A stretch of 64,000 bases of DNA from Massospora cicadina. Taxonomy: Eukaryota > Entomophthoromycota > Entomophthoromycetes > Entomophthorales > Entomophthoraceae. The position numbers and the translations under genes are program-made. Location of the stretch: the NCBI GenBank assembly GCA_022478985.1, contig JAKSZP010009199.1, forward strand, positions 248,001-312,000, given 5' to 3'. The notes beneath the pieces were generated by a model that was not told the origin of the DNA, did no database searches, and saw only the letters and a program-made list of their open reading frames with translations. Below are positions 35,090 through 46,440 of the stretch, piece by piece (position 1 is the stretch's first letter; each line of letters begins with the position of its first letter).

Positions 35090-36623
35090 TCAAACATCTG
35101 CTAACTCATCAAGATTCTTGGTGATCCAAATCTTCTCCGCCAGTTGTTGGGCATATGGCCAAGCAACTTCCTGAATTATCTTGGGGTCAATTTTCTTCGC
35201 CCTGGCTCTGGTCGCGGCATTTATATCCATGTTGACCACTTGGTATAGCTGATCCTGCTCGTCAACTATGAACAGATTGCTAATTTCTATCTCTTTGTTC
35301 ATAATATTGGGAGGAACAGGTTTCTCTGCCGCACTAGACTGTTCCTTGTCTAGGCAGTGGGCCCTTTTCCTGAATCTTTGGCTACTGCTGTCTCCTTAGC
35401 CTGGACCACGTTAATTTGATCCTTCAGCTTTTTGCAGTGTGCAGCAAAATGTCCTTTCCTGCCACACTGGAAGCAGACCTTCTCTTTCTTATTTAACCAA
35501 TTTGAAGTCTTCAGACTTATTTCCCAGCACAGTTCGGTTAAAAGCCTCTTTTGCACCTTCACTTCCCTTTGTGGGATTCAGATTTTGTACTGGATTAGAC
35601 TTGAAGCTTCTATTGGGGGCATCAAACGTCGCTCCCAAAATCTTCAGGTTATCTACTATTTGTGAGGTAGTTATTTCAGTCACGAATACAGTAGACATCA
35701 TTTGATGAAAATCATGATAGGGCCAAAGGGCCGCTTGTAAAGTGAGACTCACATCAAAGTCATCTAAAACTTTTGCTCCAGCCAGGATCTGTGACTCCTG
35801 GTAAAATTGATCCGCGAAGCTTTCAAGAGACTCATCTTTACGGAATTGAATTCCCATAAATTCTTGCTTGCGTTATGACATGCGGGTTGAACTCCCAAAC
35901 TCCTTCATTATGGCTGCCTTAGCCTCAGCATATGACCAGCTGTCCCCCTCCAAGTGAGGTAACACTAGGTTCTGGAAGTCTGTGTCCAACCAGTTCATAA
36001 CCATCAACTTCTTTTGGCAATCCCCATATCTGTTCATGGTCATGTCAAAATAGTCAGAAAAATGCTGGGGCATTATCCCAATGGAATGTCAGCAATTTTA
36101 GTGTTGCTCTAAATTCCTCCGAGTCATTTCAGGCCAATACTCTCAGTTTGGTTACCTGGTTCACTTGTGGAGTGACTTCAGGCGTCATCTCCAAAATAGC
36201 ATTAAAGGCGGGTGGCATATTTCTTGGGGTATTTGTCTTCCCAAGTATTGTACGAGGACTTCCCTTTTTGGCATTACTGGCCATATCAGGCTCACATGCA
36301 CATCTGTGGGCTTTCAAGTCCTCTACTTCTTTCATCAACTTCTTAATATCTGCTCCAAACTTTCTCAAATGAACACGATCCTCTTCACACTCTGTTTTTA
36401 GGAATAGGACCTCTTGAACGAGGTCTCCTTCTTTCTTCTTTAACGAGTTTACTTTGCCAAGTAACTCATTACTGAAGTTAGCTACGTTTTCTACTCCTTC
36501 CTCCACCTTGGTGACTTGTTCTTCCAAGGCTGCAAACTCCCAATGGTCCGCTGAGTTTAAGGCATTCTGATTCACTGTGGCGATCTTGGTCCACAACTTG
36601 CGCATCTCTTCTTTATACAACAT
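35090..36623 (-). pseudogene. M2 gag with coiled coil and CCHC zinc knuckle
   Basis: The first ATG after the primer-binding site is at 36623 (M-L-Y-K-E-E-M-R-K-L-W). Residues from about 20 to 110 are a heptad-rich coiled coil (for example E-E-Q-V-T-K-V-E-E-G-V-E-N-V). Capsid-like parts are 35873-36073 (S-W-S-Y-A-E-A-K-A-A-I-M-K-E-F-G-S-S) and 35489-35857 (E-S-L-E-S-F-A-D-Q-F-Y). The nucleocapsid knuckle is C-F-Q-C-G-R-K-G-H-F-A-A-H-C at 35430-35475, a perfect CX2CX4HX4C. The downstream frame 35090-35302 leads toward the protease. Two frame changes occur. Confidence 0.82.
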
Positions 36624-36648
36624 TGTTAATAAATTCTTCACTCAACTA

Positions 36649-36667
36649 CCCCCTGTAGTGAGCACCA
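36649..36667 (-). promoter_or_regulatory. Primer-binding site of M2
   Basis: The minus strand reads TGGTGCTCACTACAGGGGG, three bases after the 5' LTR end at 36671. Confidence 0.85.
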
Positions 36668-36670
36668 ACT

Positions 36671-37821
36671 TGTAAAAATTTACTTGAGGGTTGATTATTG
36701 GTCATCAACCCAGTAACCTTTAACTGCACAGTTTCAGTTTCCTCATGCACTCCATGTTGTATAGAATATATTGTCTGATAATAGTATGGAGACTATTATT
36801 TGTAGTTGAGTTCAAACTATTATTTGGCCCACTGCTTTGGCCAGTACTTCCAATTAAATACTTGATAAGTCATACTAGTAGAGAATTGTTCCCTATATTA
36901 CTGTCCACTCGATCTTCATCCAGATCTCCTGATAACAGTATATTCCAGCCCAACACACAGTCAGCAGCTATCCCTGATTTGTGGTTCCCTTCATCTCTGG
37001 ATCCCTGCTTAGATCTCTACTCTTCTCTCTGAGAGTCTTCCAATTATTGCCTTCTGCAATAATATCCTTGAGATGGAATATCACAATGGATGCTGATAGT
37101 ACAACTGTACACTAAATAAATAATATTACTAATAATACTAATAATAATACTGTTTTTACTGGTAATACTACTACTGTTTTTATTATAGTGAACCCTAGGG
37201 AATTATATAGTAGGGGATTTGGCCATCTAACCCTCAGTTGACACCTCTTTGATGAAATGGCAGCTGTTGCCATTGAATCACCCTTCCTCATCTCAGCAGC
37301 AATAGTCTTCCCCATCCTGGCTAGGATTCCATCATTGGACATCCTCGAGACCTCAAATGGAAAGATTCAGAAATGTGTCCCTAACATTTTCCTTTCAATC
37401 CAAGTGAACCAACCATAATTGGCTTTCAACCTGCTTAGGTAATGGGACTTTTTACCCATTATGACAGGTCACTTCACCAACCATTTAATTCACTAGTTGC
37501 AGGCAGCATCACTCACCTCACAACTTACTATTCATTCCCAATCTTTTGGTGATGAAACCTGACCAATCCCAATAGGTACACCTGATAGTTAATCACTATC
37601 AGATACCCCTATTTTGTCAGCCACTCCAACCAATGAGATATTAGGTATTCATCTGGATTGATCCCTGATGGATACAACCAGGTGAATATCCCAAAATCCC
37701 CCAAATGTAGTTCCTCCAAAATTCAGGCCAACTGATTTTTGATTCATTTCGCCTTAGGGAATTTTCCCCTAGCAACACCATGTAATCTAGCAGGCTGGAA
37801 ATATGGGCAAAAATCCCAACA
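36671..37821 (-). repeat. 5' LTR of M2
   Basis: Pair of 28191-29335. The inner edge reads TG on the plus strand at 36671 (CA on the minus strand) and the outer edge ends CCCAACA at 37821. It carries the same AAT/ACT run (37125-37180) and the TATATAA near 37205. Confidence 0.88.
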
Positions 37822-38350
37822 CTGCTATATAACAATTAGAAGAACTTAAAACTATTTGTTGAAAATATAATCAATTACCATGGGAACTCAGCAATTGTTA
37901 TACCCCATGAAATTCTTCAACCATTGGTACAGTAAAATGTGCAAATGGTACCTTAACCTCCATATTATACAAGGATAGATAGTTCAGATCTTCTCCATAG
38001 GGATCAATACTTACACAATGCTTTTGTAGCATATAAACGAAAAATCAGCTACTAAAGATGTTGCCATTTAAAATATCCTTTATAGAAATGAACCAAGAGT
38101 TCTAGCATTACTTGCAAAAGAAGTCACTAATATTAGTAATGAAAATCTGGAAATCCCATAAGAAGGTTAGATTAGCATATTATACGACTGCAAGAAAAGT
38201 CGTGACCAACCTTGCTTAAGACTTTCATGTAGAAAGGAAAAGCTGTCAATGAGAACAGACAAAATTATCAGCCTTTTATTAGATTACCAAAGGTATACTT
38301 AACATGTGTTACACTGAAAGATGAAAAGCTGGAAGTCATTTATAAATATA
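37822..38350 (+). pseudogene. Old gypsy element P4, part 3 (integrase core, second half)
   Basis: Directly after M2, scattered words of the same integrase resume. A frame near 37835 reads Q-L-E-E-L-K-T-I, and 37927-37970 reads G-T-V-K-C-A-N-G-T-L-T-S-I-L-Y. The P3 equivalent is G-A-V-E-R-A-N-G-S-L-V-S-M-L. The catalytic Glu is Lys here. A further frame near 38190-38260 (A-R-K-V-V-T-N-L-A) suits the post-core region. It joins logically to P-K-Y-F at 28190. Confidence 0.65.
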
Positions 38351-39479
38351 CTTACGTTTTTACCTACAAATGCAGAAAGGAATACATAATCAAGTTTTTA
38401 TCTTCAAGAAAACAATAATTGGATTTGTGGACGTTTTTTATGGTATAACTCCACTACCAATAGTATTAAAGGTGACAGTATAAAATATTCTTAATATCTT
38501 TTATGCAAGAAAAATATTGTGAAACAGAGCATTGCAGAATAGTCTTTTTTAGATGTTACCTTAGAAACCCATTTAATGACCATGATTTTCCTCCTATTTT
38601 ACCTATATACTTATTAAGTGTTTTAATCTCAGATAATAATTCCACTCGGAGCATAGAAGGAATTTTTCAAAAAAACTAATTACTATAAAAGTTCAATTGG
38701 CCAAAGTCAAAAATCTTAGATTTAATTTTGGATACAACAATATTGCAAATCATTATATAACCTTTGATAGATATATTAAGCTTAAAATATAAAATTGTGC
38801 ATTGGATAATATGCACCTGACTTGGAGGACTGATTTGCATCACCATATGACTCCTCTTCCAAATAATGATCTGGGGCTATTCAAAGATAAAATCGTAAAA
38901 AAGCAACATAGAAGCATTCTAAGCCTGTCAGCCTGAAGTTAGCAATCTTTACTCTAGTGAAATTGATAGTAGCTAATTAATGAATAATGTTTCCCACTTT
39001 GCAAGTTCTTGGACGCATCTTTTAATAAAAAGTGTCTTACATATAAACACTTAGATTCTTATAATAATAAGTATCTAAGTTTTTAAAATACTTTAAAAAT
39101 TAATTATTATTTGTTTCTATAAGCAACTCCTACTAGAAACCTAAGTGGTTCAGATAACAGATATACTTAACTCTAGCTTTTTCTTCATCATTATTATACA
39201 CTTGCCAGCTTCTATCATAGATAAATGCTCTACTTGTCAGATCACGAGTGGTCGTCTTTGGTCCTTAAAAATAAGGATATTCACTGGTCATATCACTACA
39301 GTAAATATCATTCTGTTGGGTTTCTCGTGACTAGCGCTTACAAGCTATTTTTAAGTTGAAACCCCTACACTTGCAAAGAGCTTAATTTCCTATCTTTACA
39401 AGAAAACATATTATACAAACTATTCTTTAATATAGCAACTTCAAGTTGATATCAAATTACTTATAAAAATTCTATACTA
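38351..39479. other. AT-rich spacer, possibly the eroded 3' end of P4
   Basis: No readable gene. Open frames are short and without motifs. The 3' LTR of P4 should lie here if the element was complete, but no partner copy is available to show it. Confidence 0.4.
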
Positions 39480-39707
39480 ATGTTTTACCTTAATTGCATA
39501 GGAATTAGATGTTATATCTTTAATTATAAAAATACCAACATTGAGAATCAACTTAATACTAGACATTACCTACGAGAAAATCATAGAGTGCAACTAGTTC
39601 AGAATATTTCAAGTGCCCTGACGTGCTTTGCGAACGTCGGCAATTTCATGAAATTTCTGACACTGGGTAGGGGTTTTAATCACCTGAAAGTTCAAAAGTT
39701 AGAGTAA
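39480..39707 (+). other. Short open frame and GC-richer block upstream of the spliced gene
   Basis: 75 codons open from an ATG at 39480. The second half (39590-39740) is clearly richer in G and C than its surroundings and contains a 14-bp palindrome AATTTCATGAAATT. I recognise no protein domain. It could be a chance frame over a repeat or over a promoter-proximal element of the gene at 40020. The low-complexity N-terminal part argues against a real protein. Confidence 0.3.
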
Positions 39708-40019
39708 CCCAAATGCCGGAATTTATCGTTTGAATTGTTTAAACTACTTAATAAATTTGTGAAAATTGCTGAATTTGGTGAGACTTAGACAACTGGATGT
39801 TACATTTTAATAATTGGGACTTTTTAATTCGGTAACATTTTAGGGCAAATTATGCAACAAAATAATGTTTTTTATTTTTGTTAAAAACCTTTCCCACTTC
39901 TTTCCTAATATTTATTTTATACAATATAGTATTTTATTTTTCTAGACTTATAAGTTTTATTTGAAGAAGCCTAAAACTCTTGCTTTCTTTCTAAAGAGTT
40001 TCTTCTAGGTTATCTTGCT

Positions 40020-40693
40020 ATGGTTTCCACGAGTCAGACTTCGGAAATTCAGAACATTCAGGCTCAAATAGATGAATTAAGGACTATAATTCAAGGTACA
40101 ATATTTGTTTGAATTAAAGTCATCTTTCAGGTTTGTTTGGCTTAAACGCGTGCTTCTTGTAACTTCTTGTAGCTTTATTTTGCATACTATTATTTTTTAG
40201 AGATAGCTTTTTATATTAAGAGAGTTACTGAATTTAAATTAATGTAGATACAAAGCTTCATTTCCTACTGTTTAAATCCTTTTTATTTGTTTTCATCCAA
40301 AAGAACATGAAACTATATTTTAACTTATGCTAGTATTTTCGTGGCTGTGACGTGGGTTTACCTTTTAGCTAAAAAAGTTTCTAAATGCTATACGCTAATT
40401 TATTAAAGGAAACTTTATCTAGTGTAATTAAGATTGTATAATGTGCTAAGTTTTAATTAGATGGACTCAAAGCTCCACGTGCTAAAGTTGATCCGGAGCA
40501 ACTAAAGCTTGTGCCGACGTCAATTCCTGCTAGTCTTGAGGAATATAATACTCAAAAAGATGACGAGATCAATAATTTGAAAGAAAAAATTGGGTCTCTA
40601 CAAAAGCACATACAAAAATTAGAGTACCAGTTAGTTCATTTGCTTAGAGCCTGTTCACAAAAAGATCAACTTATCTCTCAAGCCAAAGTTTAG
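40020..40693 (+). CDS. Small coiled-coil protein, two exons (40020-40095 and 40461-40693)
   Basis: This is the only gene here that looks intact. Exon 1 starts ATG GTT TCC and ends at 40095 with one base of a codon; exon 2 completes it and ends TAG at 40691-40693, giving 102 residues. The 365-base intron has GTACAA at its start, TGCTAAG as a likely branch site 11-17 bases before the acceptor, and ATTAG at its end. The joined frame is open throughout. Residues 7-25 and 58-100 are helix-prone, rich in E, K, Q and N with hydrophobic heptads (D-E-I-N-N-L-K-E-K-I-G-S-L), suggesting a coiled coil. I do not know the family; a structural or DNA-associated role is possible but not shown. It lies between two repeat blocks, with AT-rich flanks and no TATA that I would trust. 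Confidence 0.7.
40096..40460 (+). other. Intron of the coiled-coil gene
   Basis: GT-AG intron of 365 bases, phase 1, AT-rich, with stops in all three plus-strand frames. Donor G|GTACAA, branch-like TGCTAAG, acceptor TTTTAATTAG. It restores an open frame between the two exons. Confidence 0.7.
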
Positions 40694-41886
40694 TTTTTAC
40701 TTCAAATAAATTGTACTTGATTTATAGAGGCTTTTTGACCGAATGTCTTTATCTAAAAAGTATTTTTCAAATATTCATAATTTTATCCAACCATATTTTG
40801 AGATTTATTTATTAGGATCTGAAACATGTTTAAAGTTCCCGGGTATTAAACTGTTATGAAAAATCAATGGCTACATAGAATTTGATAATATTTACTTCAA
40901 AAATTCTACTGATTCTATAAGTGGCAATAATTATATAGTATAGATTTCATATTTTTAAACTTGTGGATACTGGATGCGAATTGTAAAGGTTTATAAGACT
41001 TAGTATGTAAGATATTTTCTATTTGCTGCTGTAGTTAGCTCATTTTTAGAACTTGGTGCGCTCATAACCTCACTTTTTGCTTTTAAATAAACTATATACC
41101 TATAGATGATTCGTTCTTATTGGTTAACGAAAGAATGTATTATAATCTAATTAACTTAAATGCTCGAATAACGATGAAAAATGAAAGCAAATATTTATCT
41201 TAGATAAGAATAGTTTTATTGAACCAAAGAAATATAATTTATACATCTTTTTCTAAGTTGTAAGGGCAAAGGTATTTTTCTTATTGACAAATACTAAATA
41301 AAACTTACACTTTTTACAAGAACTCAAATTAACTTCGCATCATATTAACGTAAGTTCCCATATATCCTAAATTAGCAAAGGATAAGATAGATATAGAGGG
41401 CAGTTTGATATACTTACTCTTACTAAAACTGTATTCAAGCTGCTAAAATGGACATGATAGCCTTTCGTTGTAAATTGTGATACATAAATCATTTTTCTGA
41501 ATATGCTATTCAATCTTAGCGCTTTGATATAGTCTGTAAGCTGTCCACTATCTTTAAACTATATGTTTAATGAGTTATTAGGTACCTCAGTTAATAAAAA
41601 GTTACTTTTTAGTTTAGAATATAAAAGGATATAACAGCATCCATTGTTGTATACTCTTAAGAGTTGCAAGTCCTTAATATGAACCTTGCATACTTTGATA
41701 TTATCTATAGATAGTTTTTTGCTTTATCTGCTATTTTATATAGCCTAATGAATGGTTTCAAAAAGCAAGATATAGTTAATGTAATACACAGGTTTGTGCC
41801 AACAGATCATAAAAAAGTTTGATAATGGCAGGTATGTGCTGGCCATAAAACAGATACATGTTTTAAATACAAGTCTGAATTAGTTC
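40694..41886. other. AT-rich intergenic spacer
   Basis: No gene, RNA or shared repeat seen. It presumably holds the 3' untranslated end of the coiled-coil gene and the original target region of P3. Confidence 0.45.
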
Positions 41887-42455
41887 TGTCGGACATTTGC
41901 CTCCAGGGGCCTGACAAAGAATATTGAGGGGCAATTGCAGGAGAAATGGGGAAATGTCGGATATATTCAAGTCTGCAATGCTAATATTAATGATTTGATT
42001 TTTATAATGAATTAGTCAGCCAAAAGACCCTGGCCAATTCTTGATGGAATCCAATTAGTTGGGGCCCTAAATGTATTAACACAATTCAGCTTAATTCTAT
42101 GAGTTTGGGCAGTTGAATTACCCCAAACCCTTGGCCAAATTATTTAGACCTTCCGAGGCTTCTTGAAGTGATGCGAGTTTAAAATGACCTGATAGGTCCT
42201 TCTTGCATATTTCCTAATTCAGAATATGCTAAGCAATCCAAACCTCAAACTCTAATATGTTAAATATGAATTATCGACTTAAGAATAGGGGACCTTTCTT
42301 AACCTCTGCAGCTATCAATAAATACACAAAAAAGCTCAGAATTCCTAAGTTTTATTATTTATTTAACCCTATTATTTTAAGTGGTTTTCTCCCCCAGTTA
42401 TTGGATTTTTAGGCTTAAAAGCACCAGTGAGCTAAACATCTCCAAAAATCTATCA
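41887..42455 (+). repeat. 5' LTR of P3
   Basis: TGTCGGACATTTGCC to ATCTATCA. It aligns with the 3' copy except for the extra block in that copy at 48017-48059. CTATCAATAAATACAC near 42313-42328 may combine TATA-like and polyadenylation functions. Confidence 0.9.
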
Positions 42456-42457
42456 AG

Positions 42458-42476
42458 TGGTGCTCACTACAGGGGG
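42458..42476 (+). promoter_or_regulatory. Primer-binding site of P3
   Basis: TGGTGCTCACTACAGGGGG two bases after the 5' LTR. Identical to the sites in M1, M2 and the 13.6-kb relic. Confidence 0.87.
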
Positions 42477-42506
42477 TGCCTGTATACCACCAAACTCCTT
42501 TACAAT

Positions 42507-44052
42507 ATGATAACTAACTTGGAACCAAGGCTAACTGCCTTGGAGCAGCAACTAGCCAGTGCTTTGTCTCGCCTCAAAAGGATTGAGCAGCACTCTTCCC
42601 CCAGGCCCTTATGGGGCTCCCCTCTCATTCATAAACTCCCTTTTAGGGATAAGTTCACCCCAGGTGAGGGAAGTGTTGCTGTTTTCCTCTTTATATATGA
42701 AGTTGCTATGGAAGGGGCAACGGATCATCTTAAAATTAAGCACCTCCTTCCTTGCTTGAGTCATGGCACCCAAGAGATCATGATTCCATACATGGCTACC
42801 CTTACCACCTGGGCAGAGGTGAAGCAAGCCCTAACTGAAGAATTCAGCTCATTACAAAGTTTGAATAGGCAGAAACAGGCCTTTATGTGCCTTAGCCTAT
42901 CACAGGGTGAATCAACCGTCTCCTTTGCCAAACGCTTTTACATGAAAGTGCAGCCCATATTGCTTGCTAAAATGCTACCCCTAGATGATGCTATTGCAGC
43001 TATCTTGGCTGGATTGGTGGCCTATCCTGCATTAGCCATGCATCTCGCTTCCATAAAGTGCACTTTCAAAAATGTACATAATATAAAGGATGCCTTGTTA
43101 GAGGTGGCAGATATATATGAGCTTGATCCTACACAAGGAGTGATGAGCCAAGCTTCCACGCCACCCAATGTTGCATCTACTATGGTTGTCTCCTTTTGGA
43201 AACCTGACCCTTCAGAGTTGCCAGCACAAACTGCTTCTACTTCCCATAACAATAAGCAGATGGTTATAGCTGTGATGGGGCAGTGCTCCTCGTCAGCTCC
43301 AGCTCAACAAACCCCGTTGGTGAAAGTAGACACCCCTTTTGCTGGCCCATCTTTATCTTCAAAGCCTGCATCTAAGCCTAAACCCCTTCCTCAGGTACCA
43401 ACTGCCCCCACTAACAACGGGTCAAATGGCCAGGTCACAAAAGCTAAACCACCTGGTGCACCAAAGCACCCAGCCACTGCTTGGCCTAATGCTGTTGAAG
43501 CTGAAGCGTCACATTCTCATAAGGCGCTACCTTTACCCCACCGGCCTCTCCTCTAGTTATACCTCGCACTAAACCTATAACCATGGGGCAACCCAGATCT
43601 ATCCCTCCTAAGGCTCAAGTTAAAGCTGTTGCCAATCCTATACCTCCACCTAAGAAGGGAAGCGTTGACCTCCCCACACCCCCTATGGACTCTCTAACCT
43701 GTATTGAGAATCCCTCTGATGATGAGAATGAGGGGGGTTGTGAAGATAACGGTCACTATATCTTAGGAGCCCCAGGGGAAGTGGAGGTACCCAATCACTT
43801 AAAACCAGAGTGAGTGGATTGGGCTAAAGTGCCCAGCTGCACCTATCTTTATCAGGTGTTGAGAGGCCTGGAGGTTATTGATACCACCAGTGACACGGAT
43901 CAACTTGTTGCCTCAATGCTTCAGCTCCCTCAGAGTGTGTATACGTTGCAAACTATCCAGGAGAAATACCCTGAGACTGCCAACCGCCTTGCCTCCACAC
44001 TCGATCTCAAGGAGGTTCTTGCTCTTCCCCCAAGCTGGGTGGAAATTTAATT
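42507..44052 (+). pseudogene. P3 gag
   Basis: First ATG after the primer-binding site: M-I-T-N-L-E-P-R-L-T-A-L-E-Q-Q-L, a coiled-coil start. The capsid part follows at about residues 95-210: W-A-E-V-K-Q-A-L-T-E-E-F-S-S, Q-K-Q-A-F-M-C-L-S-L and F-A-K-R-F-Y-M-K-V-Q-P. A Pro/Ser/Thr-rich linker runs from about 43140 to 43550. The frame stops at 43556; open frames at 43583-43813 and 43814-44050 continue toward the protease, so one or two shifts or stops separate Gag from Pol. I see no CCHC knuckle. Gag would form the particle core. Confidence 0.85.
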
Positions 44053-44690
44053 AAAGTAGAAGTTGTTGTTAAGGGAGTGCGGGTTAAGGCATTTCTTGAC
44101 ACTGGGTCTCCTGTGAACGTTGTGTCTTCAAGGCTTATGGAAAAATAAGTTTGCTCCTGACCTTGACTATACTCAAGAGTTTGGAATGGTGGGGCCAACC
44201 AATACCCGCGCCATTGGGGCTTACTCATCTTTACCTATCCGATTTGGGAAACTTCTCCTCTCAGCCCCAGCGGTAGACTTAACCAACAATACATATGACA
44301 TGCTCATTGGTACCCAGTTCATACTCGAGTATGAGGGGATCATTAATCTGAAACAGGGCTATTTCTACCTGATTAACTATGAGGTTCCTCTGATTTTAGC
44401 CAATGAAGAGCTCAATAAAAAAGATTTCACCTGTACTGTTGAGATTCCCTCTTATGCCTTATCCCTACACTACACAATGGCAGGAAGCAACACCAAGAAA
44501 TTGCCTCCATCATTGGACGCCCTCGGGGGTATCCCTTTCTATGCTACAGAAGCGGTAGTAATTAAAGCTGGTGAACAGAAGGTGCTAGACACCAAGGTTA
44601 CTGTGAAAATCCCCCTCAACTTCTTATTACACCTAAAAAGCATTGATGGAGTAGCCCCTTGGAGCCTAGAGTTCTGCCGGGCGTACTAGA
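44053..44690 (+). pseudogene. P3 aspartic protease
   Basis: F-L-D-T-G-S-P-V-N-V-V-S-S near 44091-44130 is an intact active site. A TAA at about 44148 and a frame change lead into the frame 44120-44689, with Y-T-Q-E-F-G-M-V and Y-D-M-L-I-G-T-Q-F-I, the second conserved block. P4 shows the same words split by M1. It would cut the polyprotein. Confidence 0.83.
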
Positions 44691-46440
44691 CCCAGCATAT
44701 CAACGGCCTATCAACCTTCTGCTTGGAAATCTCACCTCAAAGGATATGGTCATAAAAAAGCACCAGGAGATCGGAAGAGGCTTTCTGATTCCCCTTGAGG
44801 AAATAAGCCAAGTCCACTGCATTGGGTCTATGGCAGATATGGGCTTACCTGATGACCAGTCAATATGTACCCTACCTTCCATTAATATCTCCAATGAGCT
44901 AACCCCAGCTGAGCTGGAGAAGGTAAACACCCTGCTGGAGGCCTACAGTGACATTTTCTCCACCTCTGATAATGACTATGGACATATGAAAGGGTGGACT
45001 CATACCATTGACGTTGGTGATGATCACCCTATCCGCTTCAAACCCTACCACAAATCCAAAGTTGAGGAGCTCCAGATGCGAACGGAGCTCAAACAGCTGC
45101 TAGATGCTGGGTTGCTAGTGCCATCCCAAAGCCCTTGGTCTTCCCTGCTCCTGTTGATAAAGAAGAAAAATGGGGGTCATTGGGTGGTTATGGACTACAG
45201 TAAGCTGAACAACCTCACTAAGAAGGACAGCTAACCTATCCCCCACATTGATGATGTGCTAGACCAACTCTCCAGGTCTAAATTCTTCTCCGCCATGGAC
45301 TTGGCTAGCAGGTACTGGCAGATGGACCTTTCTCCACAGGATCAGGAGAAGTGCGCCCCTATCTGCAGTGAGGGCTTATTTTAACCCACTCGGCTACCTG
45401 AAGGTTTGTGAAACGCACCTGCCACTTTTCAGTGGGCCATGGATCACATCCTCCAGGACCTTAAGCTGAGCTGTGTCATTGTTTACTTAGATGACATCAC
45501 AGTCTTCTTGAAAACTTTCAATGAGCATCTCGCGCATCTAAAAGAGGTGTTTCAACGCTTGCAGACATCCAACCTCAAACTAAAGCCCTCCAAGTGTACT
45601 TTCTTCCAGAAGATCCTGGACTTCCTTGGGCACGCCATCTCCTGGGATGTGATACAACCTCCACAAGACAAGGTTGAAGCAATATCTAAGATGCCCCCTC
45701 CTAAAACTCTTTGGGACATACAAGTCTTGTTGGGTATGATGGGGTACTACCATCAATTCATCCCTAAATTCGCCCAACTCAGTGAGCCCCTTGTCCGTCT
45801 CCTGGCTAAGAACACCCCTTTCCATTGGGGTGCTGAACAAAAAGCTGCGTTTGAGAGCATGAAGGCGCTATTACAAAAAAGGCCAATACTCCATCACCCT
45901 GACTATGGCAAGCCCTTCATGTTATTCATGGATGCTTGTGATTACGCCGTTAGAGCTATCCTAGCTCAATTGGACGAAAATGTGGTTGATCATCCCGTGT
46001 CATATTTTAGTAAAATGCTTTCAAAAGCTGAGCGCAATTACAGCGTCACTGAGAAGGAGTGCTTAGCTGTCTTGCTTGCTGTTAAGCAATACCGCCCTTT
46101 CCTTTATAGCACTTCCTTCAAAGTAATCACCGACCACGCCTCTCTAAAGTGGTTGCAGAATATGAAGGATCCCACTGGGCGGTTGGCTCGCTGGGCTCTT
46201 AAGCTCCTTCATTATGATATGACTATTGAGCATTGCGCCGGGACATGCCATATTAATGTTGATGGGTTAATGCGTTTGCCTGTTCTTCACCTTAATAATA
46301 GTGAAGCTGAGAGGTTGCATGACCTCCTAATGACTCCCGGGGCATGGGCTGATGAAGATGAGCCCATACAAAAGATGTTATCCCGGCACTCCTGCAATAC
46401 CAAGGTGAAGAGCGGGAAGTTGTACAAGCAAGTGGGGGCC
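44659..46440 (+). pseudogene. P3 reverse transcriptase and RNase H
   Basis: Frame 44659-45234 holds the linker and RT fingers (L-L-D-A-G-L-L-V-P-S-Q-S-P-W-S-S) and stops at 45232-45234 in K-K-D-S-stop, where M1 has D-S-Y-P-L-P. 45235-45438 continues F-S-A-M-D-L-A-S-R-Y-W-Q-M (first Asp) with two more stops. Frame 45439-46581 has C-V-I-V-Y-L-D-D-I-T-V-F (Asp pair intact) and K-P-S-K-C-T-F-F-Q. RNase H follows: F-M-L-F-M-D-A-C-D, R-N-Y-S-V-T-E-K-E-C-L-A, V-I-T-D-H-A-S-L-K-W and H-I-N-V-D-G-L. The protein would copy element RNA to DNA. Confidence 0.92.

Larger units (their letters stand above)
28191..37821 (-). mobile_element. Ty3/gypsy element M2, complete, with an extra antisense frame
   Basis: LTRs of 1145 and 1151 bases bound it (28191-29335 and 36671-37821). 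Flanking pentamers are CTTCT (28186-28190) and CTGCT (37822-37826), a near-matching target duplication. It sits within the integrase of P4. Order on the minus strand: primer-binding site, gag with zinc knuckle, protease, RT, RNase H, integrase, a 2.1-kb extra region with a plus-strand frame, polypurine tract. At 9.6 kb it is longer than M1 or P3 because of the longer LTRs and the extra region. Confidence 0.88.

Noticed and set aside
42609..42827. Minus-strand frames opposite P3 gag and similar frames opposite other pol regions.
   Set aside because: They are complements of well-identified coding regions and have no motifs of their own. The M2 antisense frame differs in having no sense gene opposite it.
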